Shown here piece by piece: positions 7,826-15,069 of a DNA stretch of 15,069 nt. The position numbers and the translations under genes are program-made. The DNA comes from Clostridiales bacterium (GTDB lineage Bacteria > Bacillota > Clostridia > Christensenellales > Aristaeellaceae): positions 1 to 15,069 of the forward strand of contig JAAZBR010000020.1 in NCBI GenBank assembly GCA_012513735.1. Reading direction: 5' to 3'. Each line of letters starts with the position of its first letter. The first letter of the stretch is position 1. Below the pieces are notes generated by a model, which saw only the letters and a program-made list of their open reading frames with translations, made no database searches and was not told the DNA's origin.

Positions 7826-7986
7826 TACTGATTCCAAACTTTAACGCATCGTCGCGCTGGTTCTTTTGCCCCCCTGCTGCGTCGGCTGCTTGGTCGGCGT
7901 AGCGCCACTACGCCTCCCTCGTCTGCTCCTTGCAGTGGAGCAAAAGCCCACACCGCTTTGGATGTATTAAAGTTTTACATCAGTAT
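7825..7986. repeat. Palindromic repeat element, copy 1 (MITE-like)
   Basis: About 162 bp with imperfect terminal inverted repeats of about 27 bases: left ATACTGATTCCAAACTTTAA and right the complement of ATACTGATGTAAAACTTTAA. It is closely related to the copy at 13221-13387, sharing core blocks ACGCATCGTCGCGCTGG, TCGGCGTAGCG, CGTCTGCTCCTTGCAGTGGA and CGCTTTGGATG. Inside is a further hairpin GGCGTAG...CTACGCC. The ends can be read as TA-CTGAT...ATCAG-TA, so a TA duplication as in IS630/mariner-type MITEs is possible. It starts on the last base of the AICAR formyltransferase stop codon and ends 2 bases before the ribosome-binding site of the next gene. No reading frame inside is credible. Confidence 0.85.
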
Positions 7987-8000
7987 GAAAGGAGATTATC

Positions 8001-8258
8001 ATGGAACAGATTGAGTATCGCTATGATGTGCAGTTGCTGCTGGAAGGCAAAAACCTGGATGAGCAGGCCATTGGCGACTTTGTGGAGGAGAACATCCCCG
8101 GCGACTGCCTGCTGTGCGTAGGGGATGATGAGCTGATTAAGATCCACTACCACACCAATGAACCCTGGGAGGTGCTGGCTTATTGCGCCGGTCTGGGTGA
8201 CATCTACGATATTGTGGTGGAAAACATGCAGCGCCAGGCCATGGGCCTGCAGGGCTGA
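8001..8258 (+). CDS. Small stand-alone FakA middle-domain-like protein
   Basis: This 85-residue protein resembles the middle domain of FakA/YloV (fatty acid kinase, DAK2-type), which in the full protein lies between the ATP-binding DhaL-like domain and the FakB-binding C-terminal domain. The match covers GDCLLCVGDDELIKIHYHT (FakA: GDSLVVVGDDELVKVHVHT) and LGDIYDIVVENMQRQAMG (FakA: GELxKIKIENMREQH). His49 and His51 of the HYHT motif are kept. The FakA GYCTE motif with its cysteine reads YRYDV here, so one proposed metal ligand is replaced. Neither the kinase domain nor the FakB-binding domain is present nearby. It is a complete small gene with AAAGGAG 6 bases before the ATG, 14 bases before purD, so it is expressed with the purine operon. 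Its role there is unknown. Confidence 0.85.
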   Translation: MEQIEYRYDVQLLLEGKNLDEQAIGDFVEENIPGDCLLCVGDDELIKIHYHTNEPWEVLAYCAGLGDIYDIVVENMQRQAMGLQG

Positions 8259-8272
8259 GCAGGAGAGGCAGG

Positions 8273-9538
8273 ATGAAGGTACTGGTCATCGGCTCCGGCG
8301 GACGGGAGCATGCATTGGTGCAGGCCTTGGCGAAAGAGCCCGGCGTGACCGCGCTGTATGCGCTGCCCGGCAACGCCGGTATGAAGGAAGCCCTGTGCCT
8401 GCCCGGCGACCCCATGGACAGCCCGGGCGTGGTGGCCACGGCCCGCGCGCAGGGCATTCAGTTTTGCGTTGTGGCGCCGGATGATCCGCTGGCCAATGGT
8501 CTGGTGGATGCCTTGGAGGAGGCGGGCATACCCTGCTTTGGACCCACCCGGGCTGCCGCCCGCATCGAATCCAGCAAAGTGTTTTCCAAGAAGCTGATGG
8601 CGGATTTCCATATCCCTACCGCCCGATGGGCGGCCTTTGACAGCCCGGATCCTGCCCGGGAGTATGCATTGGGGCAGCCCTATCCGCTGGTTATCAAGGC
8701 GGACGGCCTGGCCAAGGGCAAGGGCGTGCTCATTGTGCAGAACGCGGAGCAGGCCCAGGAGGCCCTCCACAGCATTTTTGACGGGGGACTTTTCGGTGCC
8801 AGTGGCAGCCGTGTGGTGATAGAGGAGTATCTGGAGGGACCGGAGGTCTCTGTGCTGGCGTTGTGCGATGGGCAGAACCTGGTACCCCTGCCTTCGGCCA
8901 TGGATCACAAGCGGGCGTTGGACGATGACCAGGGCCTCAATACCGGCGGCATGGGGGTGATTGCCCCCAACCCCTTCTATACGCCGGAAATCGCTGAGCG
9001 CTGCATGCAGCAGATCTTCCTGCCCACGGTGCGCGCCATGCAGGCCCTGGGTCACCCCTTCAGGGGCTGCCTGTTTTTCGGCCTGATGCTGACCAAGGAT
9101 GGCCCCAGGGTGCTGGAATACAATGCCCGCTTTGGCGACCCGGAGACCCAGGCCGTGCTGGCCCTGGTGGAAGGCGGTCTGCTGACTGCCATGCAGCACT
9201 GCCGGTTTGGCGGGCTCAGCGCCGGTGACCTGCGGCTGAAGCAGGGGTCGGCCTGCTGTGTGGTGATGGCTAGCGGCGGGTACCCCGGCCGCTTCAACAC
9301 CGGCTATCCCATCACGGGCCGGCCGGAAGGAGTGCTGCTGCACTACGCCGGGGTTAAGCAGCAACAGGACGGCCTGGTGACCGCAGGGGGCCGTGTGCTC
9401 AGCCTGACGGCCACTGCGCCCACGCTGAAACAGGCCATTGACCGCGCCTATCAGGCGACGGAACAGATGCATTTTGAAGGGGCGCACTACCGGCGGGACA
9501 TTGGCCGCCATGCCCTCAGGGCGGAAGGAGTCACCTGA
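8273..9538 (+). CDS. purD: Phosphoribosylamine-glycine ligase (GAR synthetase)
   Basis: PurD joins glycine to phosphoribosylamine with ATP, forming GAR. The 421-residue ATP-grasp protein begins MKVLVIGSGGREHALVQAL. It continues with FCVVAPDDPLANGLVDAL, FGPTRAAARIESSKVFSKKLM, YPLVIKADGLAKGKGVLIV (ATP-binding), EEYLEGPEVSVLALCDG, MDHKRALDDDQGLNTGGMG and LEYNARFGDPETQAVL (metal-binding Glu and Asn). The usual PAQDHKR reads SAMDHKR. Length is normal. An AGGAG-type ribosome-binding site precedes the ATG by about 7 bases. The stop overlaps the purL start by one base (TGATG), so the two are coupled. Confidence 0.97.
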   Translation: MKVLVIGSGGREHALVQALAKEPGVTALYALPGNAGMKEALCLPGDPMDSPGVVATARAQGIQFCVVAPDDPLANGLVDALEEAGIPCFGPTRAAARIESSKVFSKKLMADFHIPTARWAAFDSPDPAREYALGQPYPLVIKADGLAKGKGVLIVQNAEQAQEALHSIFDGGLFGASGSRVVIEEYLEGPEVSVLALCDGQNLVPLPSAMDHKRALDDDQGLNTGGMGVIAPNPFYTPEIAERCMQQIFLPTVRAMQALGHPFRGCLFFGLMLTKDGPRVLEYNARFGDPETQAVLALVEGGLLTAMQHCRFGGLSAGDLRLKQGSACCVVMASGGYPGRFNTGYPITGRPEGVLLHYAGVKQQQDGLVTAGGRVLSLTATAPTLKQAIDRAYQATEQMHFEGAHYRRDIGRHALRAEGVT

Positions 9539-12500
9539 TGGTACGCCGTATCTATGTGGAAAAGAAACCGGGGTTGCGCAATGAGGCGGAGGACATCCTG
9601 CAGCAGCTCCGCGCCTATGTGGGGCTGAAGGGTTTGAAAGGCCTGCGCCTGCTCAATCGCTACGATGTGGAGGGGTTGTCGGAGGATGACTTCGCCTTGG
9701 CCCTGCCCACTGTGTTTTCCGAGCCCCAGACGGACGACCTGTATCAGGAGCTGCCGCCCCATGACAGGGCGTTGGCTTTTGCCCTGGAGTATTTGCCCGG
9801 TCAGTTCGACCAGCGTGCCGATTCGGCTGCCCAGTGTGTGGAGTTGCTGACCCAGCGTCAGCGCCCCACCGTGGCCACCGCGCGGGTGTATCTGCTGGAG
9901 GGAGACCTGAGCGCGGGGGAGGTGGAGGCGGCCAAGAAGTACCTGTTAAACCCCGTGGAAAGCCGGGAGGCCAGCTTTGCGCTGCCGGATACCCTGGCCC
10001 TGCGCATGCCCAGTCCCCTGATGCCCCCTGTGCTGGAGGGCTTTCGCCAGCTTGATTCCGCCGGCATCGCCGCCCTCAGGGAGCAGTATCAGCTTGCCAT
10101 GGAGGAGGACGATGTGCAGTTCTGCATCGACCACTTCCGCAAAATGGATCGCGATCCCCGGCTGACCGAACTGAAGGTGATCGACACCTACTGGAGCGAT
10201 CATTGCCGGCACACCACCTTCCTGACGGAGCTGACGGACGTGCGCATCGATGATCCTATGATACGGCGCACTTATGAGGACTACCTGCGCCTGCACCGGC
10301 AGTACCGGCCCGACCGTCCTGTCACGCTGATGGACCTGGGCACGCTGGCAGCCAAGGTGCTCAAGGCCCGGGGCAGGCTGCACGACCTGGACGAGAGTGA
10401 AGAGAACAACGCCTGCACCGTCAGGGTGATGGCGGATACCATCAGGGGCGAAGAAGAATGGTTGCTGCTGTTTAAGAACGAAACCCATAATCACCCCACC
10501 GAGATCGAGCCCTTTGGCGGGGCGGCCACCTGCATCGGCGGCGCTATCCGCGATCCGCTGTCGGCCAGGGCCTATGTGTATGCCGCCATGCGGGTGACCG
10601 GGGCGGCGGACCCCACCCAACCCATCCGGGACACGCTGCCCGGTAAGCTGCCCCAGCGGCAGATCGTGGTGGGCGCGGCCAATGGCTACAGCAGCTATGG
10701 CAACCAGATCGGCCTGGCCACCGGCCTGGTGAAGGAGCTGTATCATCCCGGCTACGCTGCCAAGCGGCTGGAGGTGGGCGCTGTGCTGGGCGCAGCCCCT
10801 GCCCGCCATGTTCGCCGCGAGCGGCCTGCTCCCGGCGATGTGGTGATTCTGCTGGGCGGCCGTACCGGGCGGGACGGCATTGGCGGGGCCACCGGCTCTT
10901 CCCAGGCTCACACGCTGCAATCGGTGGATCTGTGTGCGGCCCAGGTGCAAAAGGGCAACGCTCCTGAGGAGCGCAAGCTGCAGCGGCTGTTTCTTCACCC
11001 TGAGGTCAGCTGCCTGATCAAGCGCTGCAATGACTTTGGCGCCGGCGGGGTGGCGGTGGCCATCGGCGAATTGGCGCCGGGCCTTCACATCGACCTGGAT
11101 CGTGTATCCCGCAAGTACGAGGGGTTGGATGGCACCGAGCTGGCCATCAGCGAATCCCAGGAGCGCATGGCCGTGGTGGTAGCGGCGGAGGATGCCCCTG
11201 CCTTTCAGGCGCTGGCAGAGCAGGAGAACCTGGAGGCCACCATTGTGGCCCGGATAACGGAAGAGCCTGTGCTGTCCATGCGCTGGCGGGATCAGGAGAT
11301 CGTGTCCCTGCCCCGTGCCTTTCTGGATACCAACGGCGCGCCCAAGCAGGCGCAGGTACACGTGCAGGCACCCGGCCCGCTGCCGGCGGCAGCGCCTGAG
11401 GGGTTCCGGCAGGAGCTGATGCGCCTTGCCGGCAGCCTGAATGGCTGTTCCAACCGCGGCCTGGCCGAGCGCTTTGACAGCACCATCGGCTGTGGCAGCG
11501 TGCTGCTGCCCTTTGGCGGGCAGCGGCAGCTTACGCCCCCCATGGCCATGGTGCACAGGCTGCCGGTACCCGGCGGTACCCAGCGCTGTTCCTTCATGTC
11601 CTACGGCTTTGACCCGGCCATTGCTCAATGCAGTCCCTACCATGGGGGTTATCTGGCGGTGGTGGAGGCGGCCGCCTCTTTGGTGGCCGCCGGGGCGTCC
11701 CTGGACCGTGCCTGGTTGACTCATCAGGAGTATTTCCCCAAGCCGGGATCTGATTCGGCCCGATGGGGGCTGCCTTTGGCCTCGTTGCTGGGGGCCTTCC
11801 GCGCCCAGATGGAGCTAGGCCTGGGCGCCATCGGCGGTAAGGATTCCATGAGCGGTAGCTTTGAGCACCTGGATGTGCCGCCCACGCTGATTTCCTTTGC
11901 GGTGGCCAGTGGCCGGCTGCAGGATGTGGTGTCGCCGGAACTCAAGCGGCCCGGTCACACTTTGGTATGGTTGCAGCCCGAGCTGGGGGAGGACGGCCTG
12001 CCGGTGGCGGCCTCCCTGCTGCAAAACTTTGCCCGGGCCCTCGATCTGATGCGAAAGGGCAAGGTGGCTGCCGCCTCCACGCCCAAATACGGGGGTGCAG
12101 GCTATGCCCTCTACCAGATGGCCCTGGGCAATGGTATTGGGGTTGAGCTGAACAGCGTTTTGTCGCTGGGTACGCTCTTTTCGCCCGCCTATGGCTCTTT
12201 GATTCTGGAGCTTACAGAGGATCTGCCCGTGGGCATTCCTCTGGGTCGCACAATACAGGAATCCGCTTTGGTGCATGGGGACCAGCGCATTTCCCTGGAG
12301 GAGCTGCGGGTTCCCTATGAAAGTAAGCTGGAGGGGGTCTTCCCCATGCAGCGGGCTGCAAAGGAGGAGAAGGCACCCCTCATCACCTCCCCGCACAAGC
12401 CGCTGAAAGGCGTGCACATTGCCCGGCCCCGGGTGCTGATCCCGGCTTTCCCCGGCACCAACTGCGAGGAGGACACCGCCCGTGCCTTTGAACGGGCGGG

Positions 12501-13221
12501 CGCGGTTCCCCAGGTGTTGCTGATCCGCAACATCAGGCCGGAGTTGGTGCGCCAATCGGTGGACGCCATGGCCCAGGCCCTGCGCCAATCCCAGATTGTG
12601 CTGATTCCAGGCGGCTTCTCGGGGGGCGACGAGCCGGATGGCTCGGGCAAGTTTATCACGGCCTTTTTCCGCTCGGCCCCCATCAGGGAGGCGGTAGAGG
12701 ACCTGCTGCAGAAGCGCCGCGGGTTGGTGGGCGGTATCTGCAATGGCTTTCAGGCGCTGATCAAGCTGGGCCTGTTGCCCTTTGGCCGGATCCGTGACAT
12801 GGATGCCCATTGCCCCACCCTGACCCACAACCTGATTGGCCGTCACCAGAGCAAGCTGGTCACGGTGCGGGTGGTCTCCAACCTGTCCCCCTGGTACAGC
12901 CTGAGCCCGGTGGGCAGCCTGCAGACCCTGCCTATCTCCCACGGGGAGGGGCGCTTCCTGTGCCCGCCCGTCCTGCTGCAGCAGTTGGCGGATGCCGGCC
13001 AGATCGCCACCCAGTATGCAGATGCTGAAGGGCTACCCAGCATGGACATTCAGTACAACCCCAATGGCTCTGACTGGGCGGTGGAAAGCCTGACCTCCCC
13101 CGACGGCCTGGTGATGGGGCGCATGGGCCATGCTGAACGGGCGTTGGAGGGCCTGTATCGCAACACTCCCACCACGGGAGAGGATCCCCTGTTCCGCTCG
13201 GCGGTGGCCTATTACAGCTAA
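9538..13221 (+). CDS. purL: Phosphoribosylformylglycinamidine synthase, single-chain (PurL with fused glutaminase)
   Basis: The enzyme converts FGAR to FGAM using glutamine and ATP. At 1,227 residues it is the long fused form found in clostridia, so separate purS and purQ are not needed. The N-terminal PurS-like part is followed by KVIDTYWSDHCRHTTF, the first synthetase half with KNETHNHPTEIEPFGGAATC, and the second half with GAIGGKDSMSG. The C-terminal class I glutaminase domain has RVLIPAFPGTNCEEDTARAF, GGFSGGDEPDGSGKF, the nucleophile Cys1068 in GGICNGFQ, ISHGEGRF, and His1198 and Glu1200 in MGHAER, completing the triad. It overlaps purD by one base and has AAGGAG upstream. It ends the operon: a palindromic repeat starts on the last base of its stop codon. 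Confidence 0.97.
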   Translation: MVRRIYVEKKPGLRNEAEDILQQLRAYVGLKGLKGLRLLNRYDVEGLSEDDFALALPTVFSEPQTDDLYQELPPHDRALAFALEYLPGQFDQRADSAAQCVELLTQRQRPTVATARVYLLEGDLSAGEVEAAKKYLLNPVESREASFALPDTLALRMPSPLMPPVLEGFRQLDSAGIAALREQYQLAMEEDDVQFCIDHFRKMDRDPRLTELKVIDTYWSDHCRHTTFLTELTDVRIDDPMIRRTYEDYLRLHRQYRPDRPVTLMDLGTLAAKVLKARGRLHDLDESEENNACTVRVMADTIRGEEEWLLLFKNETHNHPTEIEPFGGAATCIGGAIRDPLSARAYVYAAMRVTGAADPTQPIRDTLPGKLPQRQIVVGAANGYSSYGNQIGLATGLVKELYHPGYAAKRLEVGAVLGAAPARHVRRERPAPGDVVILLGGRTGRDGIGGATGSSQAHTLQSVDLCAAQVQKGNAPEERKLQRLFLHPEVSCLIKRCNDFGAGGVAVAIGELAPGLHIDLDRVSRKYEGLDGTELAISESQERMAVVVAAEDAPAFQALAEQENLEATIVARITEEPVLSMRWRDQEIVSLPRAFLDTNGAPKQAQVHVQAPGPLPAAAPEGFRQELMRLAGSLNGCSNRGLAERFDSTIGCGSVLLPFGGQRQLTPPMAMVHRLPVPGGTQRCSFMSYGFDPAIAQCSPYHGGYLAVVEAAASLVAAGASLDRAWLTHQEYFPKPGSDSARWGLPLASLLGAFRAQMELGLGAIGGKDSMSGSFEHLDVPPTLISFAVASGRLQDVVSPELKRPGHTLVWLQPELGEDGLPVAASLLQNFARALDLMRKGKVAAASTPKYGGAGYALYQMALGNGIGVELNSVLSLGTLFSPAYGSLILELTEDLPVGIPLGRTIQESALVHGDQRISLEELRVPYESKLEGVFPMQRAAKEEKAPLITSPHKPLKGVHIARPRVLIPAFPGTNCEEDTARAFERAGAVPQVLLIRNIRPELVRQSVDAMAQALRQSQIVLIPGGFSGGDEPDGSGKFITAFFRSAPIREAVEDLLQKRRGLVGGICNGFQALIKLGLLPFGRIRDMDAHCPTLTHNLIGRHQSKLVTVRVVSNLSPWYSLSPVGSLQTLPISHGEGRFLCPPVLLQQLADAGQIATQYADAEGLPSMDIQYNPNGSDWAVESLTSPDGLVMGRMGHAERALEGLYRNTPTTGEDPLFRSAVAYYS

Positions 13222-13387
13222 TACTCATTCCAATACGGTAACGCATCGTCGCGCTGGTGTTTTTGCCTCCCTGCTGTGTCTGTCGGCTGTTCGGTCGGCG
13301 TAGCGTTGCTACACCTCCCTCGTCTGCTCCTTGCAGTGGAGTAAAAACCCGCATCGCTTTGGATGCGTTACCGTTTTATATGAGTAT
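13221..13387. repeat. Palindromic repeat element, copy 2 (MITE-like)
   Basis: About 167 bp, closely similar to the copy at 7825-7986. Its arms, ATACTCATTCCAATACGGTA on the left and the complement of ATACTCATATAAAACGGTA on the right, differ from copy 1 at the same places in both arms (G to C, and TT to GG), so pairing is kept. The inner hairpin is slightly degraded (GGCGTAG with CTACACC). It starts on the last base of the purL stop codon and fills most of the gap before the serine hydrolase promoter. It may act as the end-of-operon structure, although it has no T tract at its 3' end. Confidence 0.85.
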
Positions 13388-13433
13388 AAACACATCAACA
13401 ATAAGCTGGCCGGATGCAGGGGCATGCTGCCTG

Positions 13434-13442
13434 TGTTATAAT
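13434..13442 (+). promoter_or_regulatory. Extended -10 promoter of the serine hydrolase gene
   Basis: A consensus -10 box TATAAT (13437-13442) is preceded by TG one base upstream (TGTTATAAT), the extended -10 form. No good -35 box is seen at 16-18 bases. Transcription would start near 13449, about 37 bases before the ATG. This separates the gene from the purine operon. Confidence 0.65.
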
Positions 13443-13485
13443 GGGCACTGTTAAGCCATGACAACACACTGAAAGCGAGCGTAAC

Positions 13486-14646
13486 ATGAAACGAAATGCA
13501 TTCCTTGCCCTGCTGTGCTGCCTGGTGCTGCTGAGCACGGCCGCCCTTGCCGTTCCTTCCGCCTTTGAGATGGACGAGTATGTGGACAAGGCCTTCAAGG
13601 GGGCCAAGACGGTGGGGGGCAGCGTGGTCATCTATTCCAAGGGCGAGTTGGTCTATGCCCGGGATTACGGCATGAAACGCCAGCGCCAGCGGGAGCCGGT
13701 GGACCCCAACACCCAGTTCCGCCTTGCCAGCATTAGCAAGATGGTTACCGGCATTGGCCTGATGAAGCTGGTGGAGGAAGACAAGCTGGAGCTGGACACC
13801 GATATCAGCAAGTATTTCGGCTACAAGATCGGCAACGGCTATTACCCCAAGGTTCCCATCACCCTGCGCCAACTGATGAGCCACACGGCCTCCACCAGCG
13901 AGAGCGGCGGCTTTTCCGCCAACGGGCGCAAGCTGTCGGAGATGCTGACGCTGTCCCTCAACCGCCGGTCCAATTTCCATAACTATCAGCCGGGCAGCAA
14001 GTACACCTATTCAAATTTTGGGGCGGGCATTGCCGGCGCCATGATGGAGGCCGTCACCCAGCAGAGTGTGGACGCTTACATGAAGAAAGCGGTTTTCCGC
14101 CCGCTGGGCATCGATGCGGCCTATGCCGCCTCCATGGTCAGCAACACGGCGGACATCAGCAACCAGTATAAGGATGGTTCCCTGTACCGCGCCGCAAAGG
14201 GGCAGATCGAGAAGGGATATGAGGATTTTCCCGACCCCGAAAACCACTACCGCACCACGGCCGGCCAGGTGTGGATGCGATCCCGGGATCTGGCCAAGCT
14301 GGGTGCCCTGTTGTGCGGCGACGGCAGCATCGACGGTGTGCGCATCCTCAGCGAGGAGAGCGTGAAGCTGATGCGGCTTGAGCAGAACACCCTGGGTAAG
14401 TCCGTCACAGGGGAAAGCCCCTATGGCCTGTTCCTGGAACATAACGACACCTTCCTGGATGACCGCATGGTGTATGGACACCAAGGCATGTCCGAGGCCA
14501 CCATCCTCAACCTGTACTTTGAGCCCGAAAGCCAGTTTGTCATCGCCCTCTGCCAGAACGGCGGCAGCATGGTGCGCCAGAACCGGGTGGGTAAGCTGGC
14601 CCGCAACCTGTTTGGCTACTTCTATGGTATCTACGGGCAGCCCTGA
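13486..14646 (+). CDS. Secreted serine hydrolase of the beta-lactamase/DD-peptidase fold
   Basis: A 386-residue exported protein of the class C beta-lactamase-related family (beta-lactamase, AmpH/EstB-like esterases, D-aminopeptidases). The signal peptide MKRNAFLALLCCLVLLSTA ends near AALA-VPS. Catalytic motifs are all present: Ser82-Ile-Ser-Lys85 (SxxK nucleophile and base), Tyr175-Ser-Asn177 (YxN), and His332-Gln-Gly334 (HxG, in place of KTG). Around these are FRLASISKMVTGIGLMKLVE, ITLRQLMSHTAS, YQPGSKYTYSNFGAGIAG and LARNLFGYFYG. True beta-lactamases of this fold usually carry KTG, so the HxG form points to a peptidase or esterase acting at the cell wall or on secreted substrates; resistance should not be assumed. 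The ribosome-binding site is weak (AGCGAG). It has its own promoter, and a 122-base gap separates it from the next exported protein. Confidence 0.92.
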   Translation: MKRNAFLALLCCLVLLSTAALAVPSAFEMDEYVDKAFKGAKTVGGSVVIYSKGELVYARDYGMKRQRQREPVDPNTQFRLASISKMVTGIGLMKLVEEDKLELDTDISKYFGYKIGNGYYPKVPITLRQLMSHTASTSESGGFSANGRKLSEMLTLSLNRRSNFHNYQPGSKYTYSNFGAGIAGAMMEAVTQQSVDAYMKKAVFRPLGIDAAYAASMVSNTADISNQYKDGSLYRAAKGQIEKGYEDFPDPENHYRTTAGQVWMRSRDLAKLGALLCGDGSIDGVRILSEESVKLMRLEQNTLGKSVTGESPYGLFLEHNDTFLDDRMVYGHQGMSEATILNLYFEPESQFVIALCQNGGSMVRQNRVGKLARNLFGYFYGIYGQP

Positions 14647-14768
14647 AAGAGCCTCTGAACGCCTGGGAAGGGGCACAAAAGCTCATAGAAGGGAACAAAT
14701 CGCGTGAAATTCTGTCCAATAAGAGAACAACAGGCACCCAGAACGACAACAGGAAAGAAGGGGTTGGA

Positions 14769-15069
14769 ATGAAGAAGCTGCTGGTGATTCTTGTCGGCAT
14801 GGCGCTGCTGGTATCCTGTATCCTGCCGGCGCTGGCGCAGGGATCTCAACTGGGGGGATGGCAGATCACAGAGGAAGCTACTGTTCCGAACGAGGTGCGC
14901 CTGGCTTTGGAAAAGACGCTGGAGGGCTTGGTGGGTGCCCAATGGGAGCCCGTAGCCCTGCTGGGCACTCAGATCGTTGCAGGCACCAACTACTGCCTGC
15001 TATGCCGCATTATCCCTGTGGTGCCGGAGCCTGCGGGCCACTATGCGCTGGTGTACCTCTATGTGGATT
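14769..15069 (+). CDS. Exported cystatin-like protein, 3' end cut by the window
   Basis: The first 100 codons of a protein running off the right edge. It starts with a signal peptide, MKKLLVILVGMALLVSC, which contains a possible lipobox LVSC with Cys17, and also a possible signal-peptidase I site after ALA at residue 23; the first would anchor it, the second would release it. The mature part opens with a Gly29-Gly30-Trp31 stretch, then a helix-like segment rich in Glu and Leu (residues 41-55), then GTQIVAGTNYCLLC with Gln68-Ile-Val-Ala-Gly72. This is the order of a cystatin fold: N-terminal glycine, helix, QxVxG loop. Cystatin C has QVVAGVNYFL at the corresponding place. An AAGGGG ribosome-binding site lies 5-6 bases before the ATG. 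It may be a protease inhibitor or only share the fold. Confidence 0.8.
   Translation, partial: MKKLLVILVGMALLVSCILPALAQGSQLGGWQITEEATVPNEVRLALEKTLEGLVGAQWEPVALLGTQIVAGTNYCLLCRIIPVVPEPAGHYALVYLYVD

Noticed and set aside
8204..9511. A 435-codon open frame on the minus strand across purD
   Set aside because: Antisense shadow of purD with no recognisable domain.
9946..11724. A 592-codon open frame on the minus strand within purL
   Set aside because: It lies wholly antisense to a clear purL frame. The protein is rich in His, Gln and Gly with no family motif, typical of mirrored GC-rich codons.
13486..14646. Calling the serine hydrolase an antibiotic-resistance beta-lactamase
   Set aside because: The third motif is HxG and not KTG. 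The fold is shared by peptidases and esterases, so resistance is not supported.
14647..14680. Possible terminator after the serine hydrolase gene
   Set aside because: GCCTCT and AGGGGC can pair with one G-U pair around a long loop, but no T tract follows on either strand.
14884..14892. PurBox-like TTCCGAACG near the right end
   Set aside because: It is inside the coding region of the cystatin-like gene, lacks the A/T flanks and has no inverted partner.

Overview
The window looks like a chromosomal segment of a GC-rich member of the Clostridia. Three points support this. PurL is the long single-chain form of about 1,230 residues. PurH is split into a PurO-type cyclohydrolase and a separate formyltransferase. 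Ribosome-binding sites are strong AGGAGG-type, and promoters are sigma-A-like. Species cannot be read from the sequence.

Left part (1-1291, minus strand): an ABC importer operon of the BMP/nucleoside class runs leftward out of the window. Its substrate-binding protein gene (242-1291) is followed by the start of the ATPase gene (1-154), which carries an apparent one-base frameshift just before its Walker A motif. A hairpin terminator or attenuator lies between the two genes.

Divergent control region (1292-1624): this 333-base stretch has no gene but is dense in signals. It holds a near-consensus promoter for the importer, an imperfect tandem repeat upstream of that promoter, and a pair of inverted PurBox-like sites, one of them a perfect match to the Bacillus PurR consensus. 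It also holds a TTGACA-N17-TATACT promoter for the purine operon and a leader of about 107 nt that can form several hairpins, including one that could hide the purE ribosome-binding site.

Purine operon (1625-13221, plus strand): the order is purE, purC, purF, purM, purN, a PurO-like IMP cyclohydrolase, a stand-alone AICAR formyltransferase, a small FakA-middle-domain-like gene, purD and purL. Most joints overlap or are a few bases long, which suggests translational coupling. Together these cover the path from PRPP to IMP, except the PurB (SAICAR lyase) step and any PurK; purA and the gua genes are also outside the window. The divergent BMP importer may supply preformed nucleosides, so synthesis and salvage would sit back to back; that link is inference.

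Two copies of a palindromic repeat of about 165 bp (7825-7986 and 13221-13387) follow the AICAR formyltransferase and purL stop codons. Their terminal arms have changed in a compensatory way between copies.

Right part (13486-15069): a secreted serine hydrolase of the beta-lactamase/DD-peptidase fold has its own promoter. It is followed by the start of an exported cystatin-like protein with a QIVAG motif, cut by the window end.

Most notable for follow-up: the orphan FakA-middle-domain gene inside the purine operon, the covarying palindromic repeats, the bacterial cystatin-like protein, and the structured purE leader.
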